Assembly (NCBI RefSeq): GCF_016745395.1
Contig: NZ_JAERVJ010000002.1
Span: 310,001-374,000, forward strand
Direction of reading: 5' to 3'
Source of the DNA: Methylocystis sp. Sn-Cys
GTDB taxonomy: Bacteria; Pseudomonadota; Alphaproteobacteria; Rhizobiales; Beijerinckiaceae
DNA length: 64,000 nucleotides
Position 1 is the stretch's first letter. The number at the start of each line of letters is the position of its first letter. Positions 51,721-60,178 of the stretch are shown here, piece after piece. Below the pieces are notes generated by a model that saw nothing but the letters and a program-made list of their open reading frames with translations, was not told the origin of the DNA and did no database searches. The position numbers were made by a program, and so were the translations under genes.

Positions 51721-52037
51721 AGCCGGGACGCACCGGCCCCGTTCGGCCGGTAGCGTGAAAGAATAAGCGCATCGGAGCCAGAGCGTCCCGGCTGCGGTCT
51801 TTATTCGCGCGCACCTTTCCGGGCCGAAGTAGCGCCATCTCGTGGCGGTTCCTCCGTCCGGCGCAGCCGCCAGACGGCGCCTGCTTCTTTCCCGGGAGGT
51901 TTGAACCTCCCGAGCGCGTCGCAAGGGCCTCGACATGCGCCGCCTCCGGCCCGCCGGCGCTTTCCCTTTCGGTACTCGGGCCGCGTGTCGCGGGCGCGAA
52001 AACTATGCCCAGCCTTTGCGTGGATTTCTCCACGCAA
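51721..52037. ncRNA. Candidate structured RNA (chain of perfect hairpins, strand unknown)
   Basis: Inside a 1.2-kb stretch without a supported gene. Elements: an 11-pair perfect stem AGCCGGGACGC (51721-51731) / GCGTCCCGGCT (51783-51793) enclosing a 7-pair hairpin ACCGGCC / GGCCGGT (51732-51738 / 51745-51751); CGCCA-TCTCG-TGGCG (51833-51847); CGGGAGGTT-TG-AACCTCCCG (51893-51912); TTGCGTGGA-TTTC-TCCACGCAA (52016-52037). GAATAA at 51761-51766, inside the first stem's loop, can pair with TTATTC at 51801-51806 outside it, a possible pseudoknot. Open frames here, on either strand, have no family character. It does not show the tag frame of tmRNA or the conserved core of RNase P RNA. A decayed mobile element is an alternative. 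Confidence 0.35.
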
Positions 52038-52235
52038 TCTCCCCACGAAGGAGAGACCCGGCGGGCGGCGCCGGAGTCCCGCACGGAACGAGGGTCGCGT
52101 CCCGCGCTTAACCGACCCCGCCGGCGCCGCCGACCCTGACGACGCCCCTGCAAGTTGGCGAGGCGGGCGAAGGATAAGGGAGGTTTTGGGGGGTGGGGAT
52201 AAATTGGGGAGCAAATTTCTCGAAGAAGGCCGCGC

Positions 52236-52390
52236 TCCACTCCTCTCCCCGCGCGCGGGGAGAGGTTGGGTGAGGGGCTTGGGGATGAGCGGAAGCGATA
52301 AACGCCGGAGGGCGCCAGGGCTCGTAATGCACGCCCGGGCTCCGGCCCCGGCCCCTCACCCAGCCTCTCCCCGCAAGCGGGGAGAGGAGC
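52236..52390. repeat. Inverted repeat, CCTCTCCCCGC family
   Basis: CTCCTCTCCCCGCGCGCGGGGAGAGG at 52240-52265 and CCTCTCCCCGCAAGCGGGGAGAGG at 52364-52387, bracketing 'GGGTGAGGGGC' and its complement. Similar in style to 47118-47158. Between 52038 and 52236 I see nothing I can name. Confidence 0.7.
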
Positions 52391-52407
52391 GGCGCCTAGC
52401 TCCAATA

Positions 52408-52444
52408 GAAAGGTGACAGAACGGCCCGGAAAGAAAGGTGACAG
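52408..52444. repeat. Direct repeat GAAAGGTGACAG, possible IS21-type end remnant
   Basis: GAAAGGTGACAG occurs at 52408-52419 and 52433-52444 with 13 bases between. Terminal ends of IS21-family elements often carry such tandem TGTCACCTTTC units. No transposase gene is present; if this is an IS end it is a solitary remnant. It sits about 95 bp before the uvrC start. Confidence 0.35.
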
Positions 52445-52538
52445 TTTCCCTGCGGCCGAGAGGGCAACCGAGCTTTGGCGAAGGCACGGGCTCGGAAACC
52501 CTTCCCATCGCCGCAAACGCGGCATAAATCCTTATAGG

Positions 52539-54524
52539 ATGACCCCTCCCCCCTCACAGACGCGCGACCTCCCGCCCGAGGACGACGACGCCTTCGACGC
52601 GCCCGACGCCGTGTCGGAGACCGCCGAACCCGCTCCGGAAGACGACGCCCCGCAGACGCCCGAGAGCGTCAAGCGCGGCGTCGGCGTCATCAAATCCTAT
52701 TGGAAACATGCGCCGAACGGCCCCGGCGTCTATCGCATGATCGCCGAGAATGGCGAGGTGCTCTATGTCGGCAAGGCCAAGAATGTCAGGAAGCGCGTCG
52801 CGAGCTATACGCGCCTTGCCGGCCATGTGAACCGCATTGCGCGCATGATCTCGGCGACCGTCTCCATGGTCTTCATCTCGGTCGAGACCGAGACCGAGGC
52901 GCTGCTGCTGGAAGCTAATCTCATCAAGCAGTTGAAGCCGCGCTTCAACGTGCTGATGCGCGACGACAAGTCGTTTCCCTACATCTTCATCGCCCGCGAC
53001 CATGAGGCGCCGCAGATCGCCAAGCATCGCGGCGCACGCGTGCGCAAGGGCGATTATTACGGGCCCTTCGCCAGCGTCTGGGCGGTCAATCGCGCGCTCA
53101 ATGCACTGGAGCGCGCCTTTCTGCTGCGCTCCTGCGCGCAGAGCTTTTACGACAATCGCACGCGCCCCTGCCTGCTCTATCAGATCAAGCGCTGCGCCGG
53201 GCCGTGCACCGGCGAGATTTCGACTGAAGACTATGGCGTCCTCGTGCAGGAGGCGCGTGACTTTCTCTCCGGCAAAAGCCGCAGCGTGCGCGAGCAGCTC
53301 GCCACCGAGATGACGGAAGCGGCCGAGCGGCTCGAATTCGAGCGGGCCGCGCGGCTGCGCGATCGTATTTCCGCCCTCTCGGCCATACAGGGCGCGCAGG
53401 GCATTAATCCCCGCACGGTCGAGGAGGCCGACGTCTTCGCCATCGCCAAGGATGCGGGGCGCTTCTGCATCGAGGCCTTTTTCTTCCGCGCCTATCAGAA
53501 CTGGGGGAACCGCTCCTATTTCCCGCGCGCCGACGCGAGCCTGTCGGAGGCGGAAGTGCTCGACGCCTTTCTTGCGCAATTTTACGACGAGCATCCCTCC
53601 GCGCGCTGCGTGCTGCTGTCGCACCAAATCGAAGACAGCGCGCTGCTGGAAGACGCGCTTTCCGCAAAGCTGCGCAGAAACGTCGACGTCATCGCGCCGC
53701 AGCGCGGCGAAAAGCGCGAGCTCGTCGAACATGCGCTCAACAATGCGCGGCAGGCGCTCGGCCGCAAGCTCGCGGAGGACGCGAGCCAGTTGCGGCTGCT
53801 GGCGGCCTTGGGCGAAGTCTTCGGCCTGCCGCACGCCCCGCGCCGCGTCGAGGTCTACGACAATTCGCATACGGGCGGATCGCAGGCGATCGGCGCGATG
53901 GTTGTCGCCGGCCCGGCGGGTTTCATGAAGGCGCATTACCGCACCTTCAACATCAAGAGCACAGAGATCACGCCGGGCGACGATTATGGCATGATGCGCG
54001 AAGTGCTGACGCGCCGCTTCGCCCGCCTCGCCAAGGAGCCGGAGAAGGAGACCGATCCGGAGGCCTTTCCGGCAAAGCCCGATCTCGTGCTGATCGACGG
54101 CGGGCGCGGCCAGTTCGACGTGGCGCGAGAGGCTCTGCGCGAGAGCGGCGTCGAGGGCGTGGCGCTGGCGTCGATCGCCAAGGGCCGCGATCGCGACGCG
54201 GGACGCGAGCAATTCTTCATCGAGGGCCGCGAAGCCTTCCGCCTGCCGCCGCATGATCCGGCGCTGTATTTCGTGCAGAGGCTGCGCGACGAAGCGCATC
54301 GCTTCGCCATCGGCACGCATCGGGCGCGGCGCAAGAAGGAATTCACCAAGAACCCACTCGATGAGATTGCCGGCATCGGGCCGTCGCGCAAGCGCGCGCT
54401 ACTTCTGGCCTTCGGCTCGGCGAAGGGCGTCTCGCGGGCGGCGCTATCGGATCTGGAGAAGACGCCGGGCATCAACAAGGCGACGGCGCGGATGGTGTAC
54501 GACCATTTTCAGCGCGGGGATTGA
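52539..54524 (+). CDS. uvrC: Excinuclease ABC subunit C
   Basis: A 661-residue nucleotide-excision-repair nuclease started at ATG 52539; the frame extends upstream to 52413 but without family character. After an acidic 40-residue head comes the GIY-YIG nuclease ('[21 protein letters not shown]', split as GVY 63-65 and YVG 76-78), the UVR motif ('[16 protein letters not shown]'), the RNase-H-like nuclease ('[14 protein letters not shown]', '[11 protein letters not shown]') and C-terminal helix-hairpin-helix ('[16 protein letters not shown]'). Complete. Confidence 0.96.
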   Translation: MTPPPSQTRDLPPEDDDAFDAPDAVSETAEPAPEDDAPQTPESVKRGVGVIKSYWKHAPNGPGVYRMIAENGEVLYVGKAKNVRKRVASYTRLAGHVNRIARMISATVSMVFISVETETEALLLEANLIKQLKPRFNVLMRDDKSFPYIFIARDHEAPQIAKHRGARVRKGDYYGPFASVWAVNRALNALERAFLLRSCAQSFYDNRTRPCLLYQIKRCAGPCTGEISTEDYGVLVQEARDFLSGKSRSVREQLATEMTEAAERLEFERAARLRDRISALSAIQGAQGINPRTVEEADVFAIAKDAGRFCIEAFFFRAYQNWGNRSYFPRADASLSEAEVLDAFLAQFYDEHPSARCVLLSHQIEDSALLEDALSAKLRRNVDVIAPQRGEKRELVEHALNNARQALGRKLAEDASQLRLLAALGEVFGLPHAPRRVEVYDNSHTGGSQAIGAMVVAGPAGFMKAHYRTFNIKSTEITPGDDYGMMREVLTRRFARLAKEPEKETDPEAFPAKPDLVLIDGGRGQFDVAREALRESGVEGVALASIAKGRDRDAGREQFFIEGREAFRLPPHDPALYFVQRLRDEAHRFAIGTHRARRKKEFTKNPLDEIAGIGPSRKRALLLAFGSAKGVSRAALSDLEKTPGINKATARMVYDHFQRGD

Positions 54525-54546
54525 AGAGTCACAAATCCCGAGGGCC

Positions 54547-54712
54547 GTCATGGCCGGGCTCGTCCCGGCCACCCACGCCGTGGGGCACAGCCCGACAAGA
54601 CGCGTTATCGTTATGGGTAAGGTTCAGGCAGGGCTTTGGAGGCTGCAGAGACTTGCCCGGCATTAGCTGTGACTTGCTTGGCGTGGATGCCCGCGACAAG
54701 CGCGGGCATGAC
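54547..54712. repeat. Inverted repeat pair, GTCATGGCCGGGCT family, copy 2
   Basis: GTCATGGCCGGGCTCGTCCCGG..CCACCCACGCC and, about 100 bases on, GCGTGGATGCCCGCGACAAG..GCGGGCATGAC. Same layout as 7063-7202. The gap 54525-54847 has no other feature seen. Confidence 0.7.
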
Positions 54713-54847
54713 GAGGGTAGCGACGTGAAGGCCTGCGCAGCAGGCGTCTCGAAGCGCGAGGGGCGTCACCAGCGCTGCGCCTTTTCATTGCGGAGGGGTC
54801 GCCTAGTTAACTGCCGCACGCATCTCCATCCGCCAGAGGCTCGGCCG

Positions 54848-56218
54848 ATGAAGCCAGACAGAGCCCTTCTGTTCTTCTGCGTGATTTTGGCCTTGCTCGC
54901 TTGGGCTCCTTTCGCCTTTTCGCAGGAAGACGCGGCGGCGCGAACTGTCGTCTATACGCTGCGGTCGGGGATCGCCGAGGGGCGGCTCGTCTTCCTTGGC
55001 GTCGGCGGCGCGATCGACGAGAAGGTCAATCCTGAGCTCGTCTTCCACGACGGCGAGCGCGCCCAGATCAATCTCGTCAACGGCGAGGGCGCGGAGCACG
55101 ACATTGTCATCGAGTTTTACGGCGTGCGGTCGAACCGCGTCGTGGACAAGGGCGCGAGCAGCGCGGTCTCGTTCTTTGCCGACAAGACAGGCGAGTTTAC
55201 CTATTACTGCTCGGTTCCCGGCCATCGCGACGCGGGCATGCAGGGCAAGATCAGGGTCGAGCCGGGGCCGCGCAACAAGGCGAAGCTCGTCGCATCGGAC
55301 ATATCGCGCGATCCTTCCGACCTGCCCCCGCCGGTCGGCGCCCGCGGGCCGCGGACCTTGCGCGTCGATCTCACGACCATCGAGACCGATGGCCGGCTCG
55401 ACGACAAGACGACCTATCAATTCTGGACCTTCGGCGGGAAGGTTCCCGGCCCCTTCATCCGGGCGCGGGTGGGCGATACGCTGGAAGTGCATTTGAAGAA
55501 CGACTCGAGCAGCGTGCTGGCGCATTCGGCGGATTTTCACGCCGCCATCGGCCCTGGCGGCGGCGCGCGTTTCACGCAAGCCGACCCGGGCGAGGAGAAG
55601 GTCTTCAGCTTCGAAGCGACGACGCCCGGCCTCTTCGTCTACCACTGCGCCACGCCGAGCATTGCGCAGCATGTCGCCAACGGCATGTATGGTCTCGTGC
55701 TGATCGAGCCCGAAGGCGGATTGCCGGAGGCGGACCGCGAATTCTACGTCATGCAGGGCGAGCTTTATACGACCAAGCCTTTCGGGACCCAGGGCCGGCA
55801 GGAGCTGGATTACGAGAAGCTGATGGCCGAGCAGCCGGAGTATTTCCTCTTCAACGGCGCCGTCGGCGCGCTGACGGCGGAGCATCCGCTACGGGCCGAG
55901 CGCGGCGAGAATATCCGTATCTTTTTCGGCGTCGGCGGACCGAATTTCACGTCCGCGCTGCATTTGATCGGCGGCCTCTTCGACCGCGTCAGACGCAATG
56001 AGACGCTGACGGTTCGCGAGAGAGGCGCGCAGACGGTTTCCGTGGCTCCCGGGGACGCCGCGATTGTCGAATTCGACGTGCGGCGCGGCGGCCAATATGT
56101 TCTGATCGACCACGCGCTCTCCCGCATGGAGCGCGGGCTTGTCGGCGATCTGATCGTCGAGGGGCCGCGCGACGACGCTTTGATGCGTGAGGGGCCGGAG
56201 AGGCGGCAAGATGACTGA
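54848..56218 (+). CDS. nirK: Copper nitrite reductase with extra N-terminal cupredoxin domain
   Basis: A 456-residue exported three-domain copper protein started at ATG 54848; signal peptide to about residue 25 ('PFAFS|QE'). The first domain (about 30-138) is an extra type-1 copper domain with His84, Cys121, His126 and Met131 ('YYCSVPGHRDAGM'). The next two domains are NirK: type-1 copper ligands His226, Cys267, His275, Met280; type-2 ligands His231 ('DFHAAIG'), His266 ('YHCAT') and His422 ('DHALSRM'); catalytic Asp229 and the second catalytic His372 in 'LHLIGG'. All are intact. It should reduce nitrite to nitric oxide in the periplasm; the extra domain could receive electrons, as in the Hyphomicrobium enzyme. 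No nor or other denitrification gene is near. A regulator is not evident. Confidence 0.9.
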   Translation: MKPDRALLFFCVILALLAWAPFAFSQEDAAARTVVYTLRSGIAEGRLVFLGVGGAIDEKVNPELVFHDGERAQINLVNGEGAEHDIVIEFYGVRSNRVVDKGASSAVSFFADKTGEFTYYCSVPGHRDAGMQGKIRVEPGPRNKAKLVASDISRDPSDLPPPVGARGPRTLRVDLTTIETDGRLDDKTTYQFWTFGGKVPGPFIRARVGDTLEVHLKNDSSSVLAHSADFHAAIGPGGGARFTQADPGEEKVFSFEATTPGLFVYHCATPSIAQHVANGMYGLVLIEPEGGLPEADREFYVMQGELYTTKPFGTQGRQELDYEKLMAEQPEYFLFNGAVGALTAEHPLRAERGENIRIFFGVGGPNFTSALHLIGGLFDRVRRNETLTVRERGAQTVSVAPGDAAIVEFDVRRGGQYVLIDHALSRMERGLVGDLIVEGPRDDALMREGPERRQDD

Positions 56219-56232
56219 GGGGCGGGATGAAA

Positions 56233-56383
56233 CCCTCATCCGACCCCGCTTCGCGGGGCCACCTTCTCCCGTAAACGGGAGAAGGAATCGCGCTGAAACT
56301 TTGTTGTTCAAAAACCTTGGGGTTCTCCCTTCTCCCGCTTGCGGGAGAAGGTGGCCCCTGCGTCAGCAGGGGTCGGATGAGGG
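56233..56383. repeat. Inverted repeat, CCTCATCCGACCC family, copy 2
   Basis: CCCTCATCCGACCCCGCTTCGCGGGG..CTTCTCCCG and complement ..GGAGAAGGTGGCCCC..GGGGTCGGATGAGGG. Convergent between nirK and the methyltransferase, whose stop codon lies at its edge. Confidence 0.85.
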
Positions 56384-56384
56384 C

Positions 56385-57149
56385 TCACGCGCCCTTGGCT
56401 TCGATCATCATAGCGTCGATCGAAAACGAACCGTCTGCTTCGATCGCGAAATGCTCCCGCGTCTCGCGCGACGCCGCCGCCTGCAATGCCCGGATGGCGC
56501 GCAAATTTTCCTGCGGCGTGCGCATGCGTCCCGCCCAGGCGGCGACATCCATCCGCAGCCGCCATGTCTGCAGCCGCTCGACGGCAAAGCCCGACGCGGC
56601 GAGCGCGGCGGCCCATTCCGCGATCGTATAGTTCCTCACATGAGAGGGATCGCGCAGCAGCTCGACCGCTTGCAGATGGGTGTCGAAAAGCGGTCTGGCG
56701 GGCGCATGGACGTCGATGAAGACCGCAGACCGCCCAGGCTTGAGCACCCGGCGCGCCTCGCGCAGACCGCCATGGAAATCGCGCCAATGATGCGCCGAGT
56801 AGCGCGACGCCAGAAAATCGAACCAGCCTTCGGCGAACGGCAGGCGCTCGGCGGGCCCCTCCACCGCTTCGATATTGGCGAGCCCTTTCTCGCGCGCCGT
56901 CGCGGCGACCGCCTCGAGCATTTCCGCCGATAAATCGAGCGCCGTCACCAGACCTGCATGGCGCGCCATCACATAAGAAACATGCCCGCCGCCGGCGCCA
57001 AGATCGAGCGCGCGCTCGGGCGCGATCGCGGAGACGATGTTTTCGAGAGCCTCGAGATCGGCCCCCCGCGCATGCACGGCGCTTTGGACATAGGCCTGCG
57101 CCCGCGGCCCGAATTGCGCGGCGACAACTGTTTCATGCGTGCGTTCCAT
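56385..57149 (-). CDS. Class I SAM-dependent methyltransferase (UbiE/Methyltransf_11 type)
   Basis: A 254-residue enzyme. SAM motif I 'ALDLGAGGGHVSYVMA' (about 47-62), 'TALDLSAEMLEAV' with the ribose-binding Asp, and 'YSAHHWRDFHGGLREARRVLKPG' (post-I/motif III) are clear. Small-molecule methyltransferase; substrate not readable. Divergent from an XRE regulator with an 86-bp gap that holds a palindrome, so probably controlled by it. Confidence 0.88.
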   Translation of the reverse strand: MERTHETVVAAQFGPRAQAYVQSAVHARGADLEALENIVSAIAPERALDLGAGGGHVSYVMARHAGLVTALDLSAEMLEAVAATAREKGLANIEAVEGPAERLPFAEGWFDFLASRYSAHHWRDFHGGLREARRVLKPGRSAVFIDVHAPARPLFDTHLQAVELLRDPSHVRNYTIAEWAAALAASGFAVERLQTWRLRMDVAAWAGRMRTPQENLRAIRALQAAASRETREHFAIEADGSFSIDAMMIEAKGA

Positions 57150-57198
57150 CGGCTTGCTCCTTCGTTCCGGAGCTCAGGATTGCGCGGCAATCAAACTG

Positions 57199-57228
57199 TT
57201 ACAATTTAGATTGTTATCCTATTATAAT
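57199..57228 (+). promoter_or_regulatory. Promoter with overlapping palindrome before the XRE regulator (leaderless mRNA likely)
   Basis: A perfect -10 TATAAT (57223-57228) with TTACAA (57199-57204) as -35, spacer 18. The start codon ATG is only 8 bases after the -10, so the transcript would begin at or next to the ATG, with no room for a ribosome site. The palindrome ACAAT-TTAG-ATTGT (57201-57214) overlaps the -35 and is a probable operator for the divergent regulator/methyltransferase pair. Confidence 0.55.
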
Positions 57229-57235
57229 ACCCTCC

Positions 57236-58003
57236 ATGCTGGACGCGGACCGAAGGCGGCTGCTGGGAGATTTCATTCGCGCCCATCGCGAGCGGGCGCG
57301 GCCCGACGTCGCGGGCGGCCGCAGGCGCACGCCGGGCTTGCGGCGCGAGGAGCTGGCGGCGCGCGCTGGCATCAGCGCCACATGGTGCGCCTGGATCGAA
57401 CAGGGGCGGCCCGTGCAGGCCTCGCCCGAGGCGCTCGGCCGCATCGCGCTGGCGCTGTCGCTGACGCCCGCCGAACGCGCCTATCTCTTCGAGCTTGCCG
57501 GCCGCATCGACCCGGACGCGCCGGCGCCGACGCAGATGGCGCCCGCCTCGCTGCAAGCCGCCATCGCCGCTTTCCGCCACCCGGCCTATGGCCTCGATTG
57601 CTGCTGGAACGCCTGCGCCTGGAACGAAGCGGCGGCGCGCCTGTTCTCGGGCTGGCTCGATGGCGCGCATCAGCGCAACCTCCTGCGTTTCGTGTTCCAG
57701 GACGCCGCGGCGCGCGATCTGCTGCCGGACTGGGAGACGCGGGCGCGCCGCCTGCTCTGCGAATTTCGCTCCGATTACGCGCATATGTTTCGCGACGCGC
57801 GCGTGCGTCGCTTCATCGACGACTTGCGGCGCGAGAGCGCTTTCTTTGCGCAAGCCTGGGAAGCGCAAGACGTTCTCAGCCGCGAAGGCGGGCTGCGCGC
57901 CTTCGATCACCCGCAAGACGGCAGATTGCTGTTCGAGCAGCATTCCTTCACGCCCTCGGACGCGCCCTCTCACAAGCTCGTCTTGCTTCTTCCCGGGAAT
58001 TGA
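57236..58003 (+). CDS. XRE-type regulator with MmyB-like ligand domain
   Basis: A 255-residue regulator. HTH_3 at the N-terminus ('RTPGLRREELAARAGISATW', helix-turn-helix about 31-50, then 'WIEQGRPVQASPEALGRIA'), followed by the MmyB-like PAS-related domain ('NACAWNEAAARLFSG', 'FRSDYAHMFRDARVRRFIDDL', 'HSFTPSDAPSHKLVLLLP'). This MmyB type responds to unknown (possibly fatty-acid-like) ligands. Divergent from the methyltransferase. No ribosome site, see promoter entry. Confidence 0.92.
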   Translation: MLDADRRRLLGDFIRAHRERARPDVAGGRRRTPGLRREELAARAGISATWCAWIEQGRPVQASPEALGRIALALSLTPAERAYLFELAGRIDPDAPAPTQMAPASLQAAIAAFRHPAYGLDCCWNACAWNEAAARLFSGWLDGAHQRNLLRFVFQDAAARDLLPDWETRARRLLCEFRSDYAHMFRDARVRRFIDDLRRESAFFAQAWEAQDVLSREGGLRAFDHPQDGRLLFEQHSFTPSDAPSHKLVLLLPGN

Positions 58004-58095
58004 CGACGTCAAATGTCGGGATGATATTAGTCAAGCTTGCCACATTTCCCGCCTTGTCCTACCAAAAATTCCCGAAAATTGGATGGAGTAAGCGA

Positions 58096-59553
58096 ATGTC
58101 CGACATGGAGTTGTCGAACCTCCATGCCGTCGTCGAGGAAAGATTCCCCTTCTACGCAAGGCTGCCTCTTCGCATTCTGGCCGACAAGGCAAAGCTTCCC
58201 CCGAAAGCGCACTACTTTCTTGCGCCCGCTCTCGGCGTGGCCCTGGCCGTGGTCGCGATCCTTGCGCGCGCCGCTCTGATCGGAACGGCGACGACCAAGG
58301 TCGCCTATATCACCCTTTTTCCAATGGTTCCCGTGGGCGCGCTGGTCGGCGGATGGATCACCGGAACGACAGTCGCGCTGCTCGGCGCGGTCCTGTTGCA
58401 CACCCTCATTCTTCCCCTCGAAGGCGCGGCCGACTGGCTTGCCCTTTTCGTCTTTTTCGGGAGCTGCGCGCTCATCATCGCCACCACCGAGCTGATGCAT
58501 CGCGCCGAGGCGCGCGCCTTCAAGGCCGAAGCCATGGAAGCGCTGCAGAGCCAAATTCTGGAAGAGCGAAAACGAGGGGCCGACGCTCTGCGCGAGGCGC
58601 TGTCGCGTTTGGAGGCGACCTTCGCAAACGCCGCCGTTGGCATCGCCGAGGTGGCGCTCGACGGTCGATGGCTGCGAATGAACCAACGCCTGTGCGACAT
58701 CCTCGGCTATCGCCGCGACGAGCTGATGCAAATGCGGGCCGGCGACATCACCCACGCGGCGGATCGCGAAGCCGACCGGGAAAATGTGCGCCGCCTCCTC
58801 GCAGGCGAGGCCCGAAGCTACTCGACGGAAAAGCGCTATATCCGGAAGGACGGCAAGGACGTTTGGGCGAATGTGACGGTGGGCATCGCACGCAGCGCCG
58901 CCGACCAGCCCGTCAATTTCGTGGCTGTTGTCGAAGACATTACGGCGCGCAAGGCCGCCGAGGCGCACAATCAGCTTCTGGTCGCGGAAATCAGCCATCG
59001 CGCCAATAATCTTCTCGCCGTCGTGCAAGCGATCGCCCAGCAGACTTCTTTCGAGGGCGACCCCAAAGCCTATGTCGCAAAGCTCGTCGAGAGAATTCAA
59101 AGCCTCGCGGCGAGCCAAACGCTGCTCGTGCGAAACGAATGGCAGGGGACGGATCTTTCCGAACTCGTGCGCGCGCAGCTCGCGCCCTATCGCGACCTGA
59201 TCGGCGGGCGCATTGTCGCGAATGGTCCGGCGATCCGCGTGAACGCCGCCGCCGCTCAGACGGTCGGCATGGCCCTCCACGAGCTGGCGACCAACGCCGC
59301 GAAATATGGCTCGTTGTCGTCCGAGGACGGAAAGGTGCGGATTGCGTGGCGCCTCGTCGACGATGAATTTATGCTGTCCTGGGAGGAAAGCGGCGGCCCG
59401 AAAGTGACGCCGCCGACCCGCAAGGGCTTCGGCAACACGGTTCTCGGCCGCATGGCGGAGCTCTCGGTGGGCGGAAAAACACGGTTGACCTTCGCCGAAG
59501 AAGGAGCAAGCTGGATGTTGAAGGCGCCGGCGGACAGGATTTTCGTGAGATAG
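58096..59553 (+). CDS. Membrane PAS - HWE-type histidine kinase
   Basis: A 485-residue sensor kinase started at ATG 58096 behind GGAG (spacing 7). Three to four N-terminal membrane segments (about 40-130), a PAS domain (about 170-290: 'GIAEVALDGRWLRMNQRL', 'VVEDITARKAAEAH'), then the HisKA_2/HWE kinase core 'EISHRANNLLAVVQAIAQQT' with the phosphorylated His and the Arg-Asn pair of that group, and 'ALHELATNAAKYGSLS' (N-box). Its stop is 3 bp before the response-regulator gene, so they are partners. HWE kinases often sense light or stress in alphaproteobacteria; the membrane domain suggests a membrane-bound signal. Confidence 0.92.
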   Translation: MSDMELSNLHAVVEERFPFYARLPLRILADKAKLPPKAHYFLAPALGVALAVVAILARAALIGTATTKVAYITLFPMVPVGALVGGWITGTTVALLGAVLLHTLILPLEGAADWLALFVFFGSCALIIATTELMHRAEARAFKAEAMEALQSQILEERKRGADALREALSRLEATFANAAVGIAEVALDGRWLRMNQRLCDILGYRRDELMQMRAGDITHAADREADRENVRRLLAGEARSYSTEKRYIRKDGKDVWANVTVGIARSAADQPVNFVAVVEDITARKAAEAHNQLLVAEISHRANNLLAVVQAIAQQTSFEGDPKAYVAKLVERIQSLAASQTLLVRNEWQGTDLSELVRAQLAPYRDLIGGRIVANGPAIRVNAAAAQTVGMALHELATNAAKYGSLSSEDGKVRIAWRLVDDEFMLSWEESGGPKVTPPTRKGFGNTVLGRMAELSVGGKTRLTFAEEGASWMLKAPADRIFVR

Positions 59554-59556
59554 TCG

Positions 59557-59931
59557 ATGCAGGACCCTGGCCAGAAAAGGCGCCGGATTCTTGTCGTCGA
59601 AGACGAGCCCATGGTCGCGATGTCGATCGAAATGCTCCTGGAGTTCTCGGGTTTCGAGAGCGCGGGGATCGCGGCCACGGTTGAAGAAGCGCTGAAGCTT
59701 GCCGCCCAAGGCGGCTACGACGCCGCCATATTGGACGCCAATCTCGCAGGCGTGTTCTCGGGCCCTGTCGCGGAAGCCCTGGGAGCGGCCGGGGCGCCGT
59801 TTCTCATATTGTCCGGCTATGATTCCGAGCAGCAGAGAGAGCGCTTTCCGCCGGGCACTGTCATTCTCCAAAAGCCTTGCCGGCCGGACGCGATCATCGA
59901 GGCGCTACGCGCTTTTTTGCCCGCAGACTGA
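59557..59931 (+). CDS. Single-domain response regulator
   Basis: A 124-residue receiver: 'RRILVVEDEPMVAMSIEML', phosphoacceptor Asp in 'AAILDANLAG', Thr/Ser position in 'FLILSGY', and conserved Lys in 'ILQKPCRPDAI'. No output domain, so it probably passes phosphate to another protein (phosphorelay or general stress response), as usual with HWE kinases. Starts 3 bp after the kinase stop. Confidence 0.93.
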   Translation: MQDPGQKRRRILVVEDEPMVAMSIEMLLEFSGFESAGIAATVEEALKLAAQGGYDAAILDANLAGVFSGPVAEALGAAGAPFLILSGYDSEQQRERFPPGTVILQKPCRPDAIIEALRAFLPAD

Positions 59932-59974
59932 GGCTGGATGGAGGGCTATTCCGCACCATTCTGCTTTTTACCGC

Positions 59975-60127
59975 CGTCATTGCGAGGAGGCGGAGCCGAC
60001 GAAGCAATCCAGGGCCGCATCGCCGCCCTGGATTGCTTCGCTTCGCTCGCAATGACGGGGCTTTGAGTAAAACCAGCGCTCTTGTGGCTCTGGATGCCGG
60101 TCGGGCTTTCAGCCCGCCAGGAATGAC
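59975..60127. repeat. CGTCATTGCGAG copy 6 plus half of the GTCATTCCCGG family
   Basis: Full palindrome 59975-60057 followed by CTCTGGATGCCGG..CAGGAATGAC at 60088-60127. Same composite as at 51445-51599. Confidence 0.85.
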
Positions 60128-60178
60128 ACGCGCCCGAGGATAATCGTGGGGGCGTGGGCTGCGGGGATAAGCCCGGTC

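Noticed and set aside
51893-51912. T-arm-like hairpin (GGTT..AACC) as part of a tRNA or tmRNA
   Set aside because: The loop is not the 7-base tRNA T-loop, there is no acceptor stem or CCA end, and no tag-peptide frame is visible.
51635-52525. Open frames of 100-300 codons in the gene-free stretch before uvrC
   Set aside because: Several frames on both strands are open at once because of GC content; none shows a signal peptide, a domain or a ribosome site, and they run through the hairpins and repeats.
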